Positions 33,966 to 46,291 of a stretch of DNA of 64,000 nt are shown piece after piece (position 1 is the stretch's first letter; the number at the start of each line of letters is the position of its first letter). The position numbers were made by a program, and so were the translations under genes. The stretch is taken from positions 2,319,293-2,383,292 of the forward strand of contig CM042092.1 of NCBI GenBank assembly GCA_023512835.1, in the 5' to 3' direction. The DNA is from Taxillus chinensis. Taxonomy: Eukaryota > Streptophyta > Magnoliopsida > Santalales > Loranthaceae. The notes below the pieces were generated by a model, which saw nothing but the letters and a program-made list of their open reading frames with translations, did not search any database and was not told where the DNA came from.

Positions 33966-36900
33966 TCAGACAGCAACTTGGGCAGCTGCTAGCCTAGCTA
34001 TTGGAACCCTGTCACAGACATCAGAAAATGAGAAACACTGCCCCACGTTGATTCTTTCAGGTGACATGGGAAAACACCTTAACAGGAGGAGGGGGAAAAA
34101 ACATAACCTAAATGGTGAACAAGAGACGTAGTCCAGTCCAGCCTCAGCAAAGAATGCAACAGAAGAGGGCTCCCCTCCATGCTCACCGCAGATACCTACC
34201 TGCTTATCATCATCACTCATCAATTTTAGGGACACACAGATGGGAAAAACAAAAATATTGAAAACTCTTTACCTTCAAGCTAGGCCTACTCCGACGACCT
34301 TTTTCTGTGGCAATCACAATGAGCTGGCCAACACCCTTTTGATCAAGCACCTGCAATCAACATTTTATTTATGTTGTTTTTTGTGCTTTTCTCACGCAAT
34401 CAGTTGTTTAACTATGAATCTCCTACGCATGTACAATGTAACATACCTCAAATGGGTCACTTTGCAGAATGCCTTTAGAAATGTATGCAGGCAAGAACTT
34501 GCCAACATCATCTCTACTGTACCCATAAGTCATCTGTGTCAGATCGTTAGTCCCGAAGGAGATGAATTCTGCCTCCTTTGCAATCTGCCATCAAGAGAAT
34601 GAGGCAACTCATTGCTGTTTGCCGTATTTTTGTAAATATGAGTATATATCTGATTTATCAGCGGCTATTATCCTATAATAAGTGGGGAAAATGGTAAAAC
34701 AGATGCATGTATTGAACCAAAGAACATACATTGTGGTGGCAAGTTGCCAACTAATCAATGCAATTTTTTGCAATGCTCTCGTATGGACTCAAGCTAAATA
34801 CCAGAATTCACCAATCAGTTGATGTTCGCATTTACTGAAGGAGAGATTTTCCCAGCATACCTCGTCAGCCACCAGAGCAGCTCTTGGAATCTCAATCATA
34901 GTTCCTACTTTGTATATCAGCGAGGAACTCATCTCAGAGAACACATTTCTTGCTACACCATGTATCAGTGTCACTTGATGGCTGAGTTCCTGCCACACAT
35001 AAATGATGAATGAATATTCAACTTTTTTTTGGCTACCGGAATATCCAAAGATTGACAAAAGCAAAAAATGATAAGGCAAATTATAATAAGGAATCGTGCC
35101 TGTGGAGTGCCAACAAGGGGAACCATTATCTCTGGAAGAACTTTGACACCATCATTGCTCACAGAGACAGCTGCCTGAAAGATTGCCTGAGCTTGCATTT
35201 CAGTTAGTTCTGGGTAGGATATCCCCAACCTGTTGAGACACAATCAAGAAACATAAAAAAATAAAAATAAAAACTCTAGTCCCAGTAGTCAATGTTCAAG
35301 CTAACAAATCTGAGTTGAGGCATTTAACCTGCAGCCTCGGAAACCAAGCATGGGATTTACTTCTGATAATTTCTCAATCCTTGAGAGAACTTCATCTTCG
35401 GTCATTCCAGTCTCTGAGGTTAATTCTCCAACAATCTGTTCAAGATCACCTTCTGGAAGAAATTCGTGAAGTGGAGGATCCAGAAGTCGGATTGTCACCG
35501 GGAGGCCTGAATTTCAACAATTATTCTCTCTTACAGCTACTTGAGTCACCAAAATATCCATCCAAGTTTCTTGAAAAATAAATTGATGAGAAAGGAAAAC
35601 CTACCATCCATTGCGCGAAAAATGCCCTCAAAGTCTGATCTTTGATAAGGCAGTAAAAGATCCAAGGCTGCCTTCCTCTGCTTCGCTGTGACTGCCATTA
35701 TCATCTTTCTTACAGCCTTTATCCTCTCATCTGATCCAAAAAACTGAAATGTCCAAGACACGAAGACTCCTTATAAGATTGAATCCAAATATGTTAGCAA
35801 CAAAAAGACATTTCCACGGTTGCATTTTGAGACATTGAATCAATTGTCTGATATGAAATTGTGGAGTTGAGCAAACATTAATATTTAATCTCTTATGGTC
35901 TGTCGTGAATTATGATAATCGCCCTATTACCATGTGTTCTGTCCTACAAAGCCCAATGCCTTGGGCACCATTATTTCTTGCTGTTAATGCATCTTCAGGT
36001 GTGTCCGCATTTGCCATAACCTGCCTTAATACAACACTATTAGATAGAAATTTTACAACAATGACTATTGATGCAAAAAAAAAAAGGTATACAGATGCCT
36101 GAATGGAACTACAGCACCTTGAGGCGCTTTACTTGATCAACCCAAGACATGAAGGTCTCCAAGTCAGCACTTATGGCAGGAGGAGACAGAGGTTGTTTTC
36201 CCAAAACCACTTCCCCTGTAGATCCATTGAGTGAAAGCCAATCCCCTTCATTAACCACCCTTTCTCCAATAACAATGACCTACATTTTCAATTAAATGAC
36301 CTTTTTCCTCGACGCCTATTTTTCCAAATTGTTAATTTTTATTTAAAATAACTAAACATCACACCTTCGCGGTATCATTGACACGAATGTCAGAACAGCC
36401 AGAAACACAGCACTTTCCCCATCCCCGGGCGACCACTGCTGCATGAGATGTCATGCCTCCTCTTGCTGTCAAGATCCCAGCAGCTGCATGCATACCTCCA
36501 ACATCCTCTGGGCTAGTCTCTGTTCTCACCTGCAACGTTTATTTATAATCGTTAATGCTCACTCTAAAAGAACTATTGTATGATTTTCTATACATAAATG
36601 TGGCCTTCAATGTATAGCCAAAAGCATGCTAGTTAAAAAATAAATGAAAAAAGAACATACCAATATTGCAGTCTTTCCTTGTGCATGCCATGCTTCGGCA
36701 TCATTGGCATTGAAAACAATCTGGCCCACTGCTGCTCCAGGAGATGCAGGTAAGCCAGTGGTGATCACTTTGTCTTTGTAGGCAGATGGATTCTCAAACT
36801 ATTACACCAATTCCATCACATCAGCCTGATCTTTGCAAAGAAGCATCCATGTATATAAACATAGATATGTGCAAAACACACCTATGTGAATATAAACGTA

Positions 36901-39900
36901 GGGGGGCTACATTATGGAAATAAATTTTAAAATGGCATGACAAAGCAGCGCCTCAGCAAAGAATATGAGTATCAGAAATCAGAGTTTGGAAAAAAAAAAC
37001 TAGCAAAACAAACATTATGAGTATCAAAAACTAGCATAAATATAATTTGAGCAGAAAATTATGAGCCTTTATTGAAGTTCCATTCTAGTTTCTCAACCAA
37101 ATTCTGACGCTATATCCTGTCAAGACAAATGCCAAATTGATCTGATATTGGAAATGTACCTGTTGACGCCCAGAAGACAGTTTTCCCTTATGTTCCGAAG
37201 ACAGACTATATTATTGTTCTAGAGCTCTGAGAGTAGTACTATCCTAAGATGTACTCCAATCTAACCTTGTAATCATATTTTGACAGATGAGGAACACATA
37301 TCTCTGTGCATTTAGTGATTTTACAAATGTGAATACCTGTGGATGAAGAAGCTGATCAAGATGCGTTGGCTCCACCATTTTTATAGCCGAGCGAGTATCC
37401 ACGAGTCCTTCATTGACCATGTCTACAGCAATCTTTACCGCACCTTTACCTGTACGCTTCCCAGATCGGCATTGCAACATCCATAGCTTATTCTCCTGAA
37501 CAGTGAATTCAATATCCTGTATACATCATATACGGCAGGGTTACCCTTTGCACTGTGAGTGAAGGGATCCGTATGTGACAGTTTGACGTTCTAGGACAAC
37601 ATATTTACAAAAAAGAAACATGAAAACTGTTTTATAGCTTAAAATATAAAAATAAATACATTAAATTCATGTATTTTCATATAATAATGAGATGATTTTC
37701 AAACAAACAAGATTGTGCATTTTGAGCATCACTTATGCCTACTTTGATTTTTGGCAACCGACTTAAAAAAGAAAAAGAAAAAAAGTATACGGGCAGTACA
37801 TAATGTATCCCATTTTAATCTCATTTGTTCGGTATGATTCGTGTATATAAATTCAAATTTTGGTTTTTATCGGTTTTTGCCAAAATCGTGGTAGGTTTAG
37901 CTTCAAGTTGAAAATCGAATTATTGGGATTTTGTTTACCCTCCTAGGACTACACCAACAAATGACTTTTGCAAACGACGTAATTGAACAGATACTAACAT
38001 ATCCACTGGCAACAGATTAACATGAAAAAACACCATTACGTGTTTATGTCCCAAAAAACCATTGGGAGAAAGAGAGGTTCTTACCATCATATCTTTGTAA
38101 TGTTGTTCTAAGATTTCACAGTTTTCCACAAGCTCCTTGTAGGCTTTAGGCATGCAACTTTTCATGGCGTCCAAGTCCTCTGGCGTTCTAATTCCAGCCA
38201 CTACGTCCTCTCCCTAATCATGCTATTTCTTAGTTGGCTCATAATATCAATATACATAACCTTTCTGAAATAAAGGTTATTGCGGGAACATGTAGGGGAG
38301 ATGGGGAATGAACATACACATGTAATAAGATGGGACGAGAGTGTGTGACCTGAGCATTGACAAGAAATTCCCCATAAATCTTCTTTTCTCCTGTGCTTGG
38401 GTTCCTGGTGAAGAGTACGCCAGTCCCTGAAGTGTTCCCCATGTTCCCAAACACCATGCATTGAATATTAACTGCAGTTCCCTTCAGTCCAGTTATTTGG
38501 TTAATGTTCCGATATTTAATGGCCCTGGGGCTGTTCCAGGAATCAAAAACTGCCTTTACAGACAACTGCAACTGCTTCTTGGGATCTGCGGAAAAAACAA
38601 ACCAGAAGTTGGCTAAAATTAATTAGGAATTTTTAGAATATAATGACAAAAGGAGTCTAGAATCTCCTATACTATGTAAAATCTCAAGAGTTTGCACGTT
38701 ATATTCATAGAAGGTATCACCTGAAGGAAACTTTTCACCCTTGGCTTCAACATAGACATTCTTGAATTGTTCCACTAGCTCCTTAAGATCAGAGGCCCTT
38801 AGTTCAGTATCAAGACTTACTCCTTTCAAATCCTTCAGCTTCTCTAGTCTTTCCTCGAAGTATGAGTGTGGAATGCCCATTACCTACATGAAGGGTATAT
38901 GTTTATATAAACAACACAAAACCAGAGGCGGCTCTAGAAAATTTTTTGTCAATGGTGTTCAACATATAACATTGTATTAGGTTACAAGTGATAAACTGAT
39001 AATATGTAAAAATATAATAGTAAGTAATTAAATAAATTGATTAAATACCACGAACATCAAACACTAGATATTTATGCATTTTAAAATTTTCTAAATTAAA
39101 ATCATAATAATTAAAATTTTAATTGAATTTATTGATAGTATAATATTAAATAACCAATTATAAAAAACAATACAAAAGCAACAACTAAAATTAAAAAAAA
39201 AGACTAAGTAAGGAAGCCAGAACCAATCATTTCAAAAATCCAATATAAATTATTTGAACAGAGAGATAATTATCGCCCAGAAGTGAGATTATCCAATGCT
39301 AATCAAAAATTTAGAAATGATTGTCTAACGCTAACTGACCAATGCAAGCAACAATCTAAATTTGAACACCCTCTTAATATTTAATTAACCAAACAATCGA
39401 TAAATCTTTTTTTAATATATAATTTAATTTTTTATTTATTATTATTTAAAGGAGTGGGGTGGGCCAGGGTGTGCAATTGCACACCCTCACTAACACATAG
39501 CACTGCCCCTGCATAAAACAAAATAAAGATCTTCCTATTAATATGTTGAGAAGGCATGACAGCTCGATCCGAAACAGCATCGAAAGTTCCGAGTAGCAAG
39601 TGGGTCTTTTCAACTACAAAATTTGCTGGCATTGTTTCCATTTATTTTGGGGGTATTTTTTTTATTTTAATCATTAGCATTACGGTTATCATTGTAATCT
39701 AGGCATCAAGGTCATGTTCTTATGCATTCTAGTATTAGGATCCTAAACAACAAACACATATACAATCGCAAGATAGCAAGAAATGAATTAAGGGACGATA
39801 CGACACAGATATTTACATGGTTTAGTCAAAAAGATATACGTCTACGGCCATATTAGAAATTCCTCAACTAGGGCTTTTAGATGTTACAATATATATATGT

Positions 39901-42900
39901 GTATATATAACAGGAGTTACAATTAGGCCAAAATGATGAGTTTCAAGGTGTTTTCAAACATTGCATAGCATGTGCACGTAGCGAGTGCTATGTGCCATGC
40001 TCCTTCCATACAACCACTTGTGACATTCAACCACTATCCACGTACACACGTAGCATGCACAAGAGGTGCACATAACGTTTACTACATGTCGTGCTTGCTT
40101 CATGCATGCCCTCTACGTAGCCCTGGAAAACCCACAAGGGGTTCTGCCCCTTGATCCCCGCTCACTGCTCGAGTAATAAGAGCCCCACCGAGATGCCACA
40201 TCCTCAAACTCCTACCAACAATGTGATCAAGGCCTCTAGGGGCAGTTATCAAATTCCACATATTTAACACCCATGAGATTAATAAACTTGTTTTTGGAGT
40301 TTTTCATTTTATTTTGGATTATTCTAATTAATTACTTAGATTTGTTTGAGCTAGGGTTTGAATAAATTTTGTTATCCTTCCCTAGAGGATCAATTGTCTA
40401 ATTTTGTGAGTGATTTGATTCAATTCAATTCAGCTTGTTGTTAGATCTTAATCAAAGTCCCCAATAATGTATTGTTTTCATTGAGAAGGTTGTTATTGGA
40501 GACTCAATATTGTTCATCATTATTCTTCAAATTTATAAGTGTTTTATGATAGGTGAAGAGATGAGGATGAATAAGAAATGGCTTGATGCCTTAGAGAATC
40601 CAAATTGGATTTTTAAATCCATATTTGATCTGATGGAATCTATGACGCATCTGACCATGGAAAACAATGAGACAATTGAGAGACTTAATCAATTATTAGT
40701 GAAAAAAAGATACGGCGCCTATAGGCACCCAACGAACTCAAGGGGTTAAACGTGGTTATCATAGATTATGGCGTGAGGCTAACTTTTCAATAGGCGATTA
40801 TGATGATCAAATCAACATGGTGGGTTTAGGCATAGCAAGAGTATGGAGTGTGGTCCCTATGGGATAGAGCACTGGTTGTACGAGGCTATTTTTGAGGGCG
40901 AGTTAGATGACGGTTCTAAGGAGGATACAAGATTCAACAGAATACCTCGCAACTGAAGACTGATCCATAGGCAGTGATGGGACCTGTTGAGAGGTCCTGA
41001 TAACTTCGATAGTGATGGGTAAAGTTAAAAGGTTTAAGGTCAAGGAGCTAGGAAGTCGAAGATTGAATTTTCACACTTCAAAGGTGAAGATGCTGACGAG
41101 TGATTGTACAAAATGGATCACTACTTTCAAGCGGACAAAATGGATCACTACTTTATTATCAAAGACACATGATTTTAGATGTTAAAATGAAGGTTGATCT
41201 AGGAAAGATTGAAGTCATAGTACAATGGCCATTACTAAATGATGTTTCAACTTTGAGAGGATTCCTAGGGTTAACTGGATATTACTATAGGTTCGTGAAG
41301 AATTATGGGATGATTCCAAAACCTATGATTGATATATTGGACAAGAACAACTTCGAGTGGATGGAAGAAGCAAGGGAAGCTTCTGAAAACTTGAAGAGGG
41401 CCATTATGCAAACCCTTGTATTAGGTTTGCCCAATTTTAAAAAGCCATTATAAGTCTACGGGAAAGCAAGTGGAGGAGGGATTGGAACAATCTTGGTGTA
41501 AAGAAAAAGACCTTACGTTTTTTTAGGTCATGGGTTTGATAAAGAAGTCTTGGAGTACTTATGTTAGAGAGCTGTTAGCTGTGGTGCACATGGCCAAGGT
41601 ATGAAAACCTTATCTACTGTGCAAGAAATTCACCATTGTTACCGGTCAATAAGCTTTAAGGCATTTGTTAAAGCATAAAATTGTGACACTAGAGTAACAC
41701 AAATTTCTTGTTAAACTTCTAGGATCCAAATATGACGTTATCTACTAACCTGGAAGGGAAAGCAAGGTAGTTGATGCCGAAAGAGTGCAATCCATTGATG
41801 TGGACTGTGTATGTTGATGAAATGGCCAGATTTTTGGCACTTAGCATAGTTGAATGGCGTGTGTGGGATCATATTAAGGAGGACATGTATTTTGATACCA
41901 AAATCGTGGAAATTCTAAAGATATTAGAGAACTACAAAGTTGGAGTAGAAAATTTCTATCTCAAGAATGGGCTCTTATACTACAAATCCTATATGTACAT
42001 ACTGGGAGTTCTAGGATTGAAAGAGAAAATTCTAGCTCACTACTATAACAATAAAGAAGAAAGACATTCGAGGAGGTTGCACCCTAATATTTAATCAAAC
42101 ACTTCTTCTATTGGGATAGTCTTAAGAACAAATTAAAGAAATTGGTGGTCAAGTGTGACATCTGTCAGCAGGTGAAATATGACCAAACATGTTCTATGAG
42201 GCGGTTGCAACCATTAATGATTTTGGAAAATATTTGAGAGAACTTGGCCATAAATTTTATGAAAGGGCTATCAAATAGTGGTGGCTATAAATCAATTTCA
42301 GTTATGGTGGATAGATTGAGCAAGGGTGTCCATTTTATTCCACTCAAGCATCATTATTGTTAGTGTAACTAAGGCATTTATAGATAACATGATGAAGTTA
42401 CATGGGATTTTGCAAACTATCGTAACTGATCGTGGCAAACCTTTTATGAGTTCTTTTTTACCAGAATTATTTTCTTTGTAGGGTAGCAAGCTGAAGGCTA
42501 GTTCTTCCTATTATCCTCAAACAAGAGGCCAAATAAAGATAGTGAATTGAACTCTTGAATAGTACCTTAAGTGCTACTATCATGAGGAGAAAATAAATTG
42601 AATGAGTTCAACTCTTGAATAAAGTATTAGTATAATACATTGCATCAAGCTTCCATCAACACGTGTCCTTTCAAAGTGATGTATAAGTGAATGCCTCTGA
42701 TAATAAGCTTTTATGTAAGGAAAATAGCTCATAATGAACAAGTCAAAAGGGAGTTGGTGGCTAAAGATAAACTTTTTACCAAGGTGAATTGAACTCTTGA
42801 ATAGTACCTTAAGCGCTACTATTATGAGGAGTAGAAACAATGGAATGAGTTTATCTCTTAGATAATATAATCTTAGCAATCGAGATGTATCATTCGAGCC

Positions 42901-45900
42901 TGTAAATTTTGTGTACTTCAAACTCCAGCCGTATCGACAAAGATCTATCAGTGGGAATCCAAGCATTATCTCAAGGTGTTACGCAAAACCCCAGGAATAC
43001 ATTTCGGACATAGTGGATTACGCAAGCGAAAGAGCAAAGCGAAAGGTATTGTCTTCTCTAGCTCTAACCTCAAAAAGGCGAATAGAGAGGCCTTGGGAAT
43101 ATTTCGTAATCCACTTGCTCTTTTGTTACCATGTCATGCATATGTCAGGTGGGGTCACCCCTCACTCTACCATTATAATAGGGGTATGGGATTCGAGACA
43201 AAGAAAGATCCAGGCGGCTTATCAGTTTTTCCTACTTTACTAGGATATGTTTTTATGCTCTTAGCAATTCTGTTGATTCTTTTCCAAACAGGTACCACCG
43301 ATTTACAACTCTTATTAACAAGTCAAACTGGTGGGCTGAGTTGGCTTGAGCCTAAACAGGTTGAGAATGTTTAGGTCTACTTTTAAATGGGCTTGAATTT
43401 TCTAGCCTAGTCCAAGCTTGGCTATTTTTCAACAATGGGAGAAGAGTCCACGATGGGCTATGTGAGTGTGACGATGAAATTCCCCTGCTCGAGGAAATCC
43501 TAGCAAAATGGTGATAGGAAGACTCGAACCCAAGAGCTACTTACAACTACAACACTAATCTAACCATTAAACTAGACAATTATTGTTAATATATTTACAT
43601 AATTAGTATATGTTCTTTGAACCTAGCATATAAATAATATTAATAACAATAATACTACTATTACTAATAATAATAAAGAGTACATGTTTTTATTTTAAAA
43701 ATAATAGTAATAATAAAGTATATATATTTATTATTAGTACATTTATTTGTATTATAATATAAATATATATACTTTATAATTACTATTATTTTTAAAATAA
43801 AACATGTAATCTTTATTAATAATAAAAAATATTATTAGTAGTATTACTATTAATATTATTACATATACTAATTACGTAAGTATATTAAATAACAATCATA
43901 TAGCCTAATTGTTAAACAATGACTATGATTTAAAGAAAGTTTTAGGTTCGAGTCGTACTAACACCATTTTGTCATAATTGTTTTAGGCAAGGCCAGTAGC
44001 CCATGAATTGGCTCATACCCATACGAGTTAAGCCCGTTTAAACTATGACCCATAGGCTCAACCTGTTATTAAATAGTTTCAAACATGCAGGCTAAACCTG
44101 CTATCAAACATATTCAAATTTTCTAACCCGTTTAATACCTCTAACTATGGGTAACATGATGCTATAACAACATCAAGAGAGGATGCTAGTTAGGAAGACT
44201 ATGAGAACAAAGGTTTTTTTGAAGGGATTGTTGAAATGTCATGATCGAAATAACTATTTTGTGTGGTACCCTCGGCTGAAATAATATGGTCGAAACACTG
44301 CTTGAAATTTTGACCGAGACATCATGGCCAAAATGATAATTGAATTGACAGTTTTCGAGTAGCAGGTGAATCGTTTCGACCACTTCGGATTCACTAGCAT
44401 TGTTTTCATTTATTTTGGAATTTATTTATTTATTTTAATTATTAGCATTAATGTTGACATTGTTATTGATTTAGGGTTTTTTTTTTTAATTTATGCTTAT
44501 TTCAGTTAAATATTTGAATAGCTTGAGTTATGATTTAAATAAATTCTGTTATATTTATCTAGTGATCCACTGCTCAATTCTTTGGGTGATCTGACTTTGG
44601 CTTATTGTTGGATCCTCGACATAAAATTGATTAAAAAAAAAGGTTAGTTCTGCTTCTAGAAATAAACATGGTCAAATGAAAAGAACTTACAACGTCTCCA
44701 AACATGTCTAGAAAGCGTCTGTAAGAATCATAAGCAAAGCGCTCTCCACTTTTTGCGGCCAATCCAGCAACCACTTCATCATTAAGTCCAAGGTTGAGTA
44801 CAGTGTCCATCATGCCAGGCATGGAAATCTACACGTGTTGACATCGACTAGATAGTTAGTAGAAATGAAGGTACAAATTGGTGGAGACAATTTATGGTCA
44901 TATAAAACTCTTGGCTTTGTAAGTTGTAAAGTTAAGTGTACCTTTTTTACCAATCTATGATGCTGTTCTTAATGATTTTAGAAAGAAAAAAACACTGGTT
45001 TAAAGAGAAGGCATTTGGTTGGTGAATATGTGTGTTTTTTTTCCCTACCAAGGATATTCAGATTGTAAATTTTGTCTGAAATGCTTACCGCGGCACCAGA
45101 GCGAACAGAGAGGAGAAGAGGCCTGGAGGGGTTGCCAAGGGATGCCCCCATATCCTTCTCGATGCTGTCCACACCTTCAAGTATCTCCTCCCACAAGCCC
45201 TCTGGTATCATCATCCCATTTAGTTGGTACTCCTCGCATGCTTCTGTAGAAATGGTGAGTCCAGGCGGCACCGACAATCCAATGCTGGACATTTCTGCCA
45301 GGTTCGCTCCTTTCCCACCCAACTACAATACATACCCACCCACTCGCATCCAAGGTTTTGCAGTTATATATGGATGAGAAGTGTTAACAAGGTAAAAGGT
45401 GACATGGTATTGTTGTTTGTTCTACCCCTACTGTTAGTAAACGTTTTTAGATAAAATTGAACACGCAAACCAATTTAACCCTATTCTTGGTAGATGTGTC
45501 ACAAGTTCATGAATGAAGAAGATGAGAAAAAACGATGCGCACAAAATGAAGGATGGTACTGGTATATGCTTATGAAGTATATATTGAAATCTGCTTACTA
45601 GAGACTTCATGCCCTTGTGGCCTTCACTCCTTCCCTCGCCAAAGTTAAAAACACGCTGCATAAAAGAAGAAACAGGGCATATACTACCCACGATATAAAC
45701 AGAAAGTGTATAAGAATGTAACAAACATGCATGGTACAAGCGTCCAATGAATGAATCAGTACCTTGTTGGTGATTTCCGAATCAGAGGCCGGGGCTAGGA
45801 TGGCCTCGGCTCGGGTCCCGCTCCTAAGAAGCAGCCAACTTCCGGGCTCCGGGTTCACTGCCAACCCCGACAAGGAAAATGCATGAAAGTGAAGGAGGCG

Positions 45901-46050
45901 CGTGAAACTCACGCGACCGTTGCCAAGGGAAGGGCGGCTTTGTCCGAACTGATAGAGTTGGGTTACATGCCTTCCCTGCAGCAGGCTCTGCGTATTATGA
46001 TGATTACGAACGTCTAGTCTAACATTCCTGCCTTGGTACGCTGATGACAT
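33966..46050 (-). CDS. PPDK: pyruvate, phosphate dikinase, chloroplast precursor, 968 aa, 20 exons
   Basis: PPDK converts pyruvate, ATP and phosphate to PEP, AMP and PPi, reversibly. Minus-strand exons: 46,050-45,763; 45,655-45,599; 45,322-45,089; 44,828-44,691; 38,883-38,721; 38,585-38,350; 38,213-38,085; 37,516-37,337; 36,798-36,661; 36,529-36,365; 36,279-36,118; 36,020-35,931; 35,743-35,605; 35,506-35,329; 35,229-35,100; 34,989-34,861; 34,584-34,447; 34,350-34,273; 34,199-34,108; 34,008-33,966. The total is 2,907 nt with no frame break. Exon 1 (96 aa) is a Ser/Arg/Leu-rich plastid transit region. The ATP-grasp domain follows ('[11 protein letters not shown]'). The phospho-His domain holds '[18 protein letters not shown]' with catalytic His550 and the regulatory Thr548 two residues before it. 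The C-terminal PEP/pyruvate barrel has '[12 protein letters not shown]' with Cys928. Intron 15 has a GC donor, and intron 4 is swollen to 5.8 kb by insertions. Light/dark control by the PDRP1 regulatory protein is known for the family. Confidence 0.95.
34990..35099 (-). other. PPDK intron 15 with a GC-AG splice pair
   Basis: The exon ends ...GGCACTCCACAG and the intron starts GCACGA. No GT occurs nearby that would keep the conserved 'VGTPQ/ELSHQ' junction. GC donors are a small minority of plant introns. Here CAG before the donor is the favoured context for U1 pairing. Confidence 0.85.
38923..39511. mobile_element. hAT-type MITE in PPDK intron 4
   Basis: The termini CAGAGGCGGCTCTAGA and the complement of CATAGCACTGCCCCTG form an imperfect inverted repeat of the common hAT form. 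The 8-bp flanks are CACAAAAC (38,915-38,922) and CATAAAAC (39,512-39,519), seven of eight identical. The left end lies 39 bases from the exon 5 acceptor. Confidence 0.7.
39700..40300 (-). mobile_element. copia-type LTR piece nested in the left Ty3 LTR
   Basis: Minus-strand motifs resemble the U5 side of copia LTRs. On the plus strand these are 'acaacaaacacatata', 'aatttacatggtttagtcaa' (approximate) and 'tacgtctacggcc' near 39,740-39,850. It separates two segments that are contiguous in the right-hand LTR. The ends were not resolved. Confidence 0.4.
40500..42960 (+). pseudogene. Ty3 polyprotein remains (gag-like, RT/RNase H, integrase)
   Basis: A gag-like ORF lies at 40,510-40,749. RT/RNase H sequence follows: '[21 protein letters not shown]' and '[17 protein letters not shown]' near 41,245-41,405. 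RNase H and a degenerate tether ('[10 protein letters not shown]'-like) lie near 41,650-41,690. Integrase traces include '[10 protein letters not shown]' near 42,155-42,185, '[12 protein letters not shown]' near 42,402-42,436, and a 'KLQPYRQRS' C-terminal motif near 42,920-42,945. Stops and shifts are frequent. A stretch of about 80 bp (42,541-42,620) is duplicated at 42,785-42,865. Confidence 0.7.
42970..43325 (+). pseudogene. nad4: nuclear copy of mitochondrial DNA: nad4 exon fragment with intron flank
   Basis: From about 43,170 the reading '[21 protein letters not shown]' and, after a short deletion and frameshift near 43,228, '[24 protein letters not shown]' matches plant mitochondrial NADH dehydrogenase subunit 4 around the start of exon 2. 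The 200 bases before it are not coding and end CTCTACC directly before the exon start. By position they should be the 3' part of nad4 intron 1, a group II intron. RNA-edited sites are not restored, so this looks like a DNA transfer. It sits inside the Ty3 element in PPDK intron 4. Confidence 0.75.
43335..44140. repeat. large foldback with tRNA-like motifs in both arms
   Basis: The sequence folds on a centre near 43,760. For example, 'tgtttttattttaaaaataatagtaataa' is mirrored by 'attactattatttttaaaataaaaca'. Near each outer part lies a pol III box-B-like GGTTCGAGTC (minus strand at 43,515, plus strand at 43,945). Each is preceded by a box-A-like 'TAGTTTAATGGTTAGA' or 'TAGCCTAATTGTTAAAC'. The outermost parts share 'aggctcaacctg' and 'ttgagcctaaacaggttgag'. 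It resembles a pair of tRNA-derived SINE-like units in inverted orientation. Confidence 0.65.
45656..45661 (-). promoter_or_regulatory. candidate cytosolic PPDK start codon at the intron 1 acceptor
   Basis: The 3' end of intron 1 reads TTTT-ATG-CAG, and the ATG is in frame with exon 2, giving [10 protein letters not shown]. A transcript started downstream of exon 1 would therefore make an 874-aa enzyme without the transit peptide. Plant PPDK genes are known to use such a second promoter. Intron 1 is only 107 bp here, so that promoter would have to lie largely in exon 1 or its flank. Confidence 0.6.
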
Positions 46051-46252
46051 CTTTTTCTTTTCAGCTATATATGTTGGATCCTAGTCCTGATTTAAACAGA
46101 CCAATCAAGAAACTACTAAAAAAATCAATAATCAATAATCAATAATCAAGAATCAAGAATCAAGAATCAAAACAAAGGCTCCAAGGTTGTTTTCTTTGTT
46201 TTGTTTTTTTGGGTTTTTGTTTTTGTTTTTCAAAGTGGTGTGGTCTCATCAA

Positions 46253-46291
<39 letters not shown>

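Larger units (their letters stand above)
39540..44640 (+). mobile_element. decayed Ty3 LTR retrotransposon in PPDK intron 4
   Basis: Two related LTR-like blocks bracket it. The left block (about 39,540-39,700 and 40,300-40,470, split by an insert) and the right block (about 44,200-44,620) share sequences such as 'cgagtagcaagtggg/cgagtagcaggtgaa', 'gcattgtttccatttatt', 'ttattttaatcattagcatt' and 'tgatttgattcaattc' against 'tgatctgactttggc'. Polyprotein remains lie between (40,500-42,960, plus strand). The element is antisense to PPDK and carries later inserts. Exact ends and target duplication were not found. Confidence 0.6.

Noticed and set aside
43510..43580. Possible functional tRNA gene (box A and box B present)
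   Set aside because: The acceptor and anticodon stems do not pair properly, and the unit occurs as an inverted pair inside a repeat, so a tRNA-derived repeat is the better reading.
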